A stretch of DNA of 24,482 nucleotides, taken from contig JAIPMN010026480.1 in assembly GCA_020650975.1 (NCBI GenBank), positions 1 through 24,482 of the forward strand. The letters are read 5' to 3'. How positions within the stretch are numbered: position 1 is the first letter of the stretch; every line of letters begins with the position of its first letter. Position numbers and translations under genes: made by a program. The stretch comes from Apostichopus californicus (Eukaryota; Echinodermata; Holothuroidea; Aspidochirotida; Stichopodidae). A model generated the notes under the pieces. It saw only the letters and a program-made list of their open reading frames with translations. It did no database searches and was not told where the DNA came from. Shown piece by piece: positions 19,209 through 24,482 of this stretch.

Positions 19209-22200
19209 CGTAGAGCAGCCATGAACTGGGTTACTTTCCGTTGGAGAATAAACAGGCTTCTTTGATTTCACTCAAATCAATCCCTACTTCATATATCTAA
19301 AATTGTATGATACTAGGATTTACCATTACCAAGAACAGTTTATATCTAATTGCTAGGAGGTACACACGTTTCTTTCATAATAATGCTTGATTTGTATGAA
19401 GAATTTGGCACTCCCGTAGCCTGGAAGCTAAAAATGTCAGATAATATTTCTTTACCTTTCCTATCCTTTCTCCAATGTGTTAACAGTATATGTGTTTGGT
19501 GATACTGAATGTTCTCTGTCAAGAGTTTTTTTTTTTTTGGAAGATTCGGTAATTAAAGATGGCATTCAATTAACTACGTAAATGGGGGAAATGTACTTTT
19601 TAATTTGGTGTCAAACCCATTTGATCTGACTTTGTAGCAAACCCCAACTTGTTCATTTGTACAATTTATGTCAACAAGCATGATGTTTACCATTATAAGC
19701 AGATCATGGCAGAATTCTCTTCTTTTCTTTTTAAGTCTGATGTTCGGCTCAAGCGCAATATTGGGAATAGAAAAATGATATTATTCCAGAATACAGTGGA
19801 GAACTAAGTTTTTTTGTGTGATTTTCTTTTTCTATATGTGCGTCATCTTGTGCTCAAACTTACCTCCAAATGGCATTTATCGACAGATTAAACATCAGTG
19901 AAGCCAAAGTGACCTTTACATCAAGATAACAGTTCACCTTCCCCCCCCCCCACTCACCCCCCTCCCCTTCCTTTCGACACACACCCTTGGCTTAAAAAAA
20001 AAATGGCAATTACTTCTACACCTAGTACATATACCAGGGAGAAAATTTGCCATTTGTAGCTACAAATTAAATACCATTACCCTTCCTCAGAACAACTCCC
20101 AAGGCGGGGGAGAGGGCTTGATAATGCACTTAGACAACAGGGCCATATCATCTTTTCCTTGCTTTGGTGTATTAGTTGCTAATTAATGTGTTAATATTGG
20201 CAATAAAGAGCTGTCAAGGTAGGGATTGAAAAAGAAAACGAGAAATTAATTCTAACAGTCCAAAAAGTCTGAATTCGAGCTATTGGTCAATACAAAAGTT
20301 TTTTCAACTTACTGTTTTTAAGCAAAAATTTTTTTTTTTGGGGGGGGACGTCAATTAATTCTCCTCCCCACCCACATCCCCCTCAGCGGCACCCATCTGT
20401 TTTACTCTCCAGGTTGTAAACTCTTCATGATGCCACTGACAATCCTACCCTATGGGCAGGCATGCATAGACATAAATTCTCAAAAGGTCTGTTCAAACTG
20501 GTTTTTTTGGTCAGTTGAATTTACACCACAAAAAATGCACAAGATAACTCAACACCCTCAACTTTCACCTTGATAAAATACACACATCTCTGGTCTCAGG
20601 ATGCAGGAATATTTTTCCTAGCCATTCCCTCCCCTCCCCTCCCAACCCCCTCCCCTCTCAACCCTCTCCCCTCCCCACCCCCCTCCCCTTCCTACCAAAT
20701 CCCACTCATTGACATCATTTAACTATAACCTAAATGTTTAGGATTCAACTGCTAAGTATAAACTAAGTCCATGAACAAGAAATGAGCATAAAAGCAGAAC
20801 AAAAATCATAAAAATTTACATGAAACTTTATTGTTCCTCCCCCAACCACCAAAACGAAAAAAAAAACAAAAGGGTTAAAATATAAACATTTACATCACAA
20901 CTGATAGAAATAAGAAAAAGACTAATTTTCAAAGTAGAAAATTAATTATTAAATTAAATTAATTTAAAATTCCTGCTCAATGTTTGTCTTGATCCACTAT
21001 CTATTCTAGCTACTGGGGGTAGCCATAACTAAAGCAACGGTCTACTTGCATTAATAACCTATACGTTAACTTGCACTCCTATCATAGTCATGGCAATGTT
21101 GTAGTCCGAACCATCACAAATGCTTGCATCAAAACGTCCAATGGGCTAGGGCATTGATAGGAAAGAAAGTTTGCAAATTATGTCCACTGCAGTTCTTTAA
21201 TATTATTCTATTAGGATTATAGTTTTGCTGTTGAATTGAAATGTCTCTATATACTTGTTTTTAATTTTAATATATTTTATACTATTTTTTATGAAACTGG
21301 CATAAACATGTCCGTCATGTTTTTATAGTTGTTTGGAAAAATCACATCTACTGACCTTTAAACCAAATGATGCACATTCTTGATCCGGAATCAAAAAGGA
21401 AAATCCGAATTTGTAACAGGTTAGCATTGGCTATAAATATACCGTCTCCTCTGACCTGTGCCTTGTACATGAAATACAGTCTTCACATTTTGAAAATGAG
21501 ACCATCTTTGAAATATCAGCTGTGATTAAAAACGTTAAAATTGATTCAGTGACCGACGCTCGACTCTAGCCACTGCGCAAAATAAAATATCGAGTTACAG
21601 TACCTCCTGGTCAAAGTCACAATTTTATACCCAGAAACTGATTTAACAGACTCTTGCCTTGTCTTGGTAAGCTTGAACAGTAACATACTATTTTCAGTTC
21701 ATACCACAGGAGAATGTCAACATCAAGCAATTGGTACATTAATTTGTGCATTGCTGATACAGTTAGAAGACTGCATTGCAGAAGAAGTTTACAGTTCAGA
21801 ATTTTTCCCACCAAATTCTGTGAACCACAGGGAATCATTTTTTTTTATCCAATATGGCATTGCAGATATGCTAGACAGAAATGGTCGAGTTGCTATGGAG
21901 ATGTAAAAGATGTTTAGTAGTTTTTCTACACAGGAACTATAGTATTCGATGAGAGAAACAAATTCAGAGACTTTCGGAAACTTTGAATCATGCCCTGGAC
22001 CAGTACTAAATGTCTTTTTACCTAATAATCACATTAAATGTAAGAAATTTCTCTCCTGCTGTGTGTGTTCTTTTCTGTAAGGAAACTGATCCCTTCAGTA
22101 TGGGGTGAAAAAAACCATGGTCCCAAAGTGACCCTTTGTTGAATTAATAGAATAATTCAACATGACAAGATAAAAAAACAAGAAATTTAAAAGATATTTA

Positions 22201-22640
22201 TGTTTGGTGGGAATCTTTCAGCTCACAACATACCAGGCCTATTTCTCAGTACGTCACATGCTTCTAAGACAACCCATAGCAATCGGGACTTATGGAAGAA
22301 AATTCGGTACATTTTCTACTTGTGGAGAGTAAACGGCACAAGAAAGTTTTTTTAGACCAGCTCGGTCATTGCCACTTGACTAATAAAAAGTCTAAAAATC
22401 TCAAAACTGCCGGCGGTCGGACTATGTAACGCTTCATTACACGCTTAAAAAGTTCCATTATACTGTAATACCATATATGCAATTGACATCTTAGCAGTAT
22501 AAGCCTGTGTAGAGATATGAATGAGCATTTTACCAAATGAAGGGCCATCTAGCAAAGAACAAATTTGCTGTTGTCTCCTCCCCCCCCCCCCCCCGGGAAA
22601 ATCAGGCCTGTTTTATCAAAGACCAACACGTACAGTACTG
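19209..22640. other. Noncoding region downstream of syntaxin
   Basis: No exon with convincing splice sites or family motifs was found. It holds T-runs, poly-pyrimidine tracts near 19939-19980 and 20626-20692 (CCCCT-type words), and AT-rich stretches near 20940-20970. The open frame at 21664-21906 has no recognisable features. Confidence 0.45.
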
Positions 22641-22647
22641 GAGAAGA

Positions 22648-22850
22648 GATGTGTAGATTTGGTGAATAGAACACTAACTTTGAGGTGAAACCAAGTTATT
22701 CATATTATCTGTCCGAGGGCATTGGGGCTAGTTACAACGCTAAATCTGAACTTGAGGTAAACGAATACTCTTTCCGTCGGACGACCCCCAAAACTGACTC
22801 TGGTCGTCTGCACAGAGATCTGGTCGTCTCGGATGACCGTTAAAAAGTCT
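22648..22850 (+). repeat. Dispersed repeat, copy 2
   Basis: Same-orientation partner of 4351-4640: gtgtagatttggtgaatagaaca, later tttccgtcggacgaccc and cagagatctggtcgtc. It contains an internal repetition of ctggtcgtct. With copy 1 it brackets the whole syntaxin gene. Confidence 0.65.
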
Positions 22851-23137
22851 TGCCCCCGTGGCAGCGTTACAAAGAATAATATGTGGGTTTGTCATAAAGT
22901 TAAGCAACACACTTTACAGTTCCTTGTGACAACTTTAAAAAAATACCCTGATGAAGCAAGCGACGGTGGTAACACGCCTTCCCAACTCGATAAGACTTCT
23001 GAAAATATTACAAATAGTTCAGATTAAAAAATATATTTATCTTATGGACATTGGCAAGGTACGAGCGCAGTAAAGTCCAAATCCTTGCGAAATCCGTTTT
23101 TACAGAGCCGCCCCACGTGTGCTTTCGAAAGAGAGAG

Positions 23138-23229
23138 TTACGGGTTCATGCCGAAAGCTGCGAGGAGGGCAAATAGGATGACTATTATGAAAACGGCTCC
23201 GAAGAACACAAGCCATACGGGGTAGTGTC
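23138..23229 (-). CDS. Terminal exon of an unidentified tail-anchored or C-terminal TM protein
   Basis: On the minus strand a strong pyrimidine tract (reverse complement of the GA-rich 23233-23266) and tttcgcag precede an exon that enters with two bases of a split codon. It then encodes 29 residues and TAA: HYPVWLVFFGAVFIIVILFA followed by LLAAFGMNP. The hydrophobic run of about 24 residues ends nine or fewer residues before the stop, so the protein finishes in a membrane segment. I do not recognise the family. Upstream exons should lie between 23240 and the right edge or beyond; none was identified. This gene would be convergent with the syntaxin gene. Confidence 0.55.
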
Positions 23230-24482
23230 CTGCGAAAGAGGAAATTAAGAGAGAGAGAAAGAGAGAGCAATGGTCATTGCTTGGACCTCTATAAATATTC
23301 CTCCCTTAAATCCATTCCTTGCAACCAAAAATTGGGTCATTTTGTTTTTGCTTTGATCGGACACTAAAAATCCTATCAACATTTTCTTTTCCTTTTAAAT
23401 CCAGTTCATTTTAATACAGTTGTTCATTTAATACAGTTTATTGGTGTAAATTAGGGTCGTGTTCCATAATTTCAATTAATCATACAGACAAAATTTTCTC
23501 AAGTTATCTTAAAGTTTTTTTCTCAACTTTAATAAAGTTGCTACAAAATTTTTTTTTTTTAATTTTGCTATTTTCTATAAAACTTTTTGAAAGTTTTCGA
23601 TTGCTATTTTTTTTTGTGATGAATGTTAGTTTGAAAAGAAAACGGACTCGGTGAAAAAACGTTTGCAGAATGGAATGTATTCATTAATTTTTGCAAAGTA
23701 AAGGTGCTAGGATTTACTCGTCTGAAATCAATTTCAAATTTCTTTCCATGGAATATCGTTAAATGTGGCTAAAAACCACAGAAACCAGACGATCGATGTT
23801 AAAACCCATAAAATGTCTGCGACAAAATAGTGCAATTAACACAAGAATAGATCATTGTGACTGACACAGCACAGTATTCATTAAAAAGGTATGTGTCCTT
23901 GACCATACCTCTGCTACATTACCAACTTTAACATACCAGTGCACTGCGAGTTGATTCAAGTACTCGATCGCACAGGTGCAAGGCATAATTAACCGGTATC
24001 GCACGGCAAAATGCTACTATGCAGAGTGGTCAATTTGCTATACAAGTCCAAAGATGTATAGCAGATTGTACACAGGTGATCATAGTATTTTATATGAGGC
24101 AGTCAGAGTACATAAAGTTTGAACACTAGATTATTCCTGAAGTGTGATCCAAGGAACGACAGATATGATGAGTACTTGCGTGAATATCCATTAAACTGTT
24201 ACCATGGCAACATGAGCAAAAATACACAGGGACAAGCTGCAAATCTAGGAGGGGAATGTAGGTTGTGTTACCCCCCCCATCCCCCCTTTTAAACCCACAC
24301 AAAAAAACTTAAAGCAGTTATTAACACAACCTTGCTTAAAGACCTAATTATAGCGTATATACATGCCTCAGAATGCAAGTCCAAATATTGGGTTTTTTTA
24401 TTTCTGGGAGATTACCCCCAAGACCCTCCTACATTAGAGTCAGCTACAAGGACCTCAGGGCCACCCTAACCCCCCCCCCCTC
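23230..24482. other. Presumed intron or upstream region of the right-hand gene
   Basis: Begins with a GA-rich stretch (the minus-strand pyrimidine tract), then T-rich and mixed sequence, with C-runs at 24271-24288 and at the right edge. No further exon was recognised. Confidence 0.4.

Overview
This is animal nuclear DNA. It is AT-rich, and the coding sequence is broken into small exons with GT-AG introns and pyrimidine-rich acceptors. Introns carry a tRNA-derived SINE, microsatellites and satellite-like arrays. The protein motifs and the frequent 'taggcct' words suggest an invertebrate deuterostome, most likely an echinoderm such as a sea cucumber; that assignment is inference. Almost all long open frames in the window are chance frames in repeats or introns. 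I found no prokaryotic, viral or CRISPR-like content.

Left part (about 700-2620, minus strand): the 5' half of a gene I recognise as CFAP95 (C9orf135 family, a ciliary axoneme protein). Three coding exons (2515-2612, 1269-1377, 707-831) join in frame to give about 110 residues; the rest lies beyond the left edge or was not recognised in bases 1-700. A tandem duplication of about 475 bp has copied the first exon: 2210-2673 carries the working copy and 1720-2197 a decayed one with stops.

Centre (4815-17348, plus strand): a complete ten-exon gene for an endosomal Qa-SNARE of the syntaxin-7/syntaxin-12 family. The exons join with consistent phases into 828 coding bases (275 aa). Each part of the family layout is present: an N-terminal Habc-type helical region, a Q/E-rich linker, a SNARE motif with its zero-layer glutamine, and a C-terminal membrane anchor. 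CFAP95 and this gene are divergent, with about 2.2 kb between their start codons.

The syntaxin introns hold most of the unusual structure. Intron 1 has a ~134-bp tandem array interrupted by a ~317-bp insertion, several C-rich runs and a palindrome-bearing possible element. Introns 4 and 6 carry two SINE copies in opposite orientation, bracketing exons 5 and 6. Intron 8 contains a ~620-bp satellite built from five-base blocks. Introns 3, 4 and 9 contain sense-strand G-runs with quadruplex potential.

Right part (17349-24482): the probable syntaxin 3' UTR, then a homopurine minisatellite, an imperfect ~240-bp hairpin, poly-pyrimidine tracts and a second copy of a dispersed repeat also found just upstream of the syntaxin gene. 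At 23138-23229 on the minus strand there is a convincing terminal exon of a third gene, encoding a C-terminal transmembrane tail I could not assign. I do not see a new multi-gene system. The most interesting items are the decayed duplicate first exon, the inverted SINE pair around frame-neutral exons, and the intron 8 satellite.
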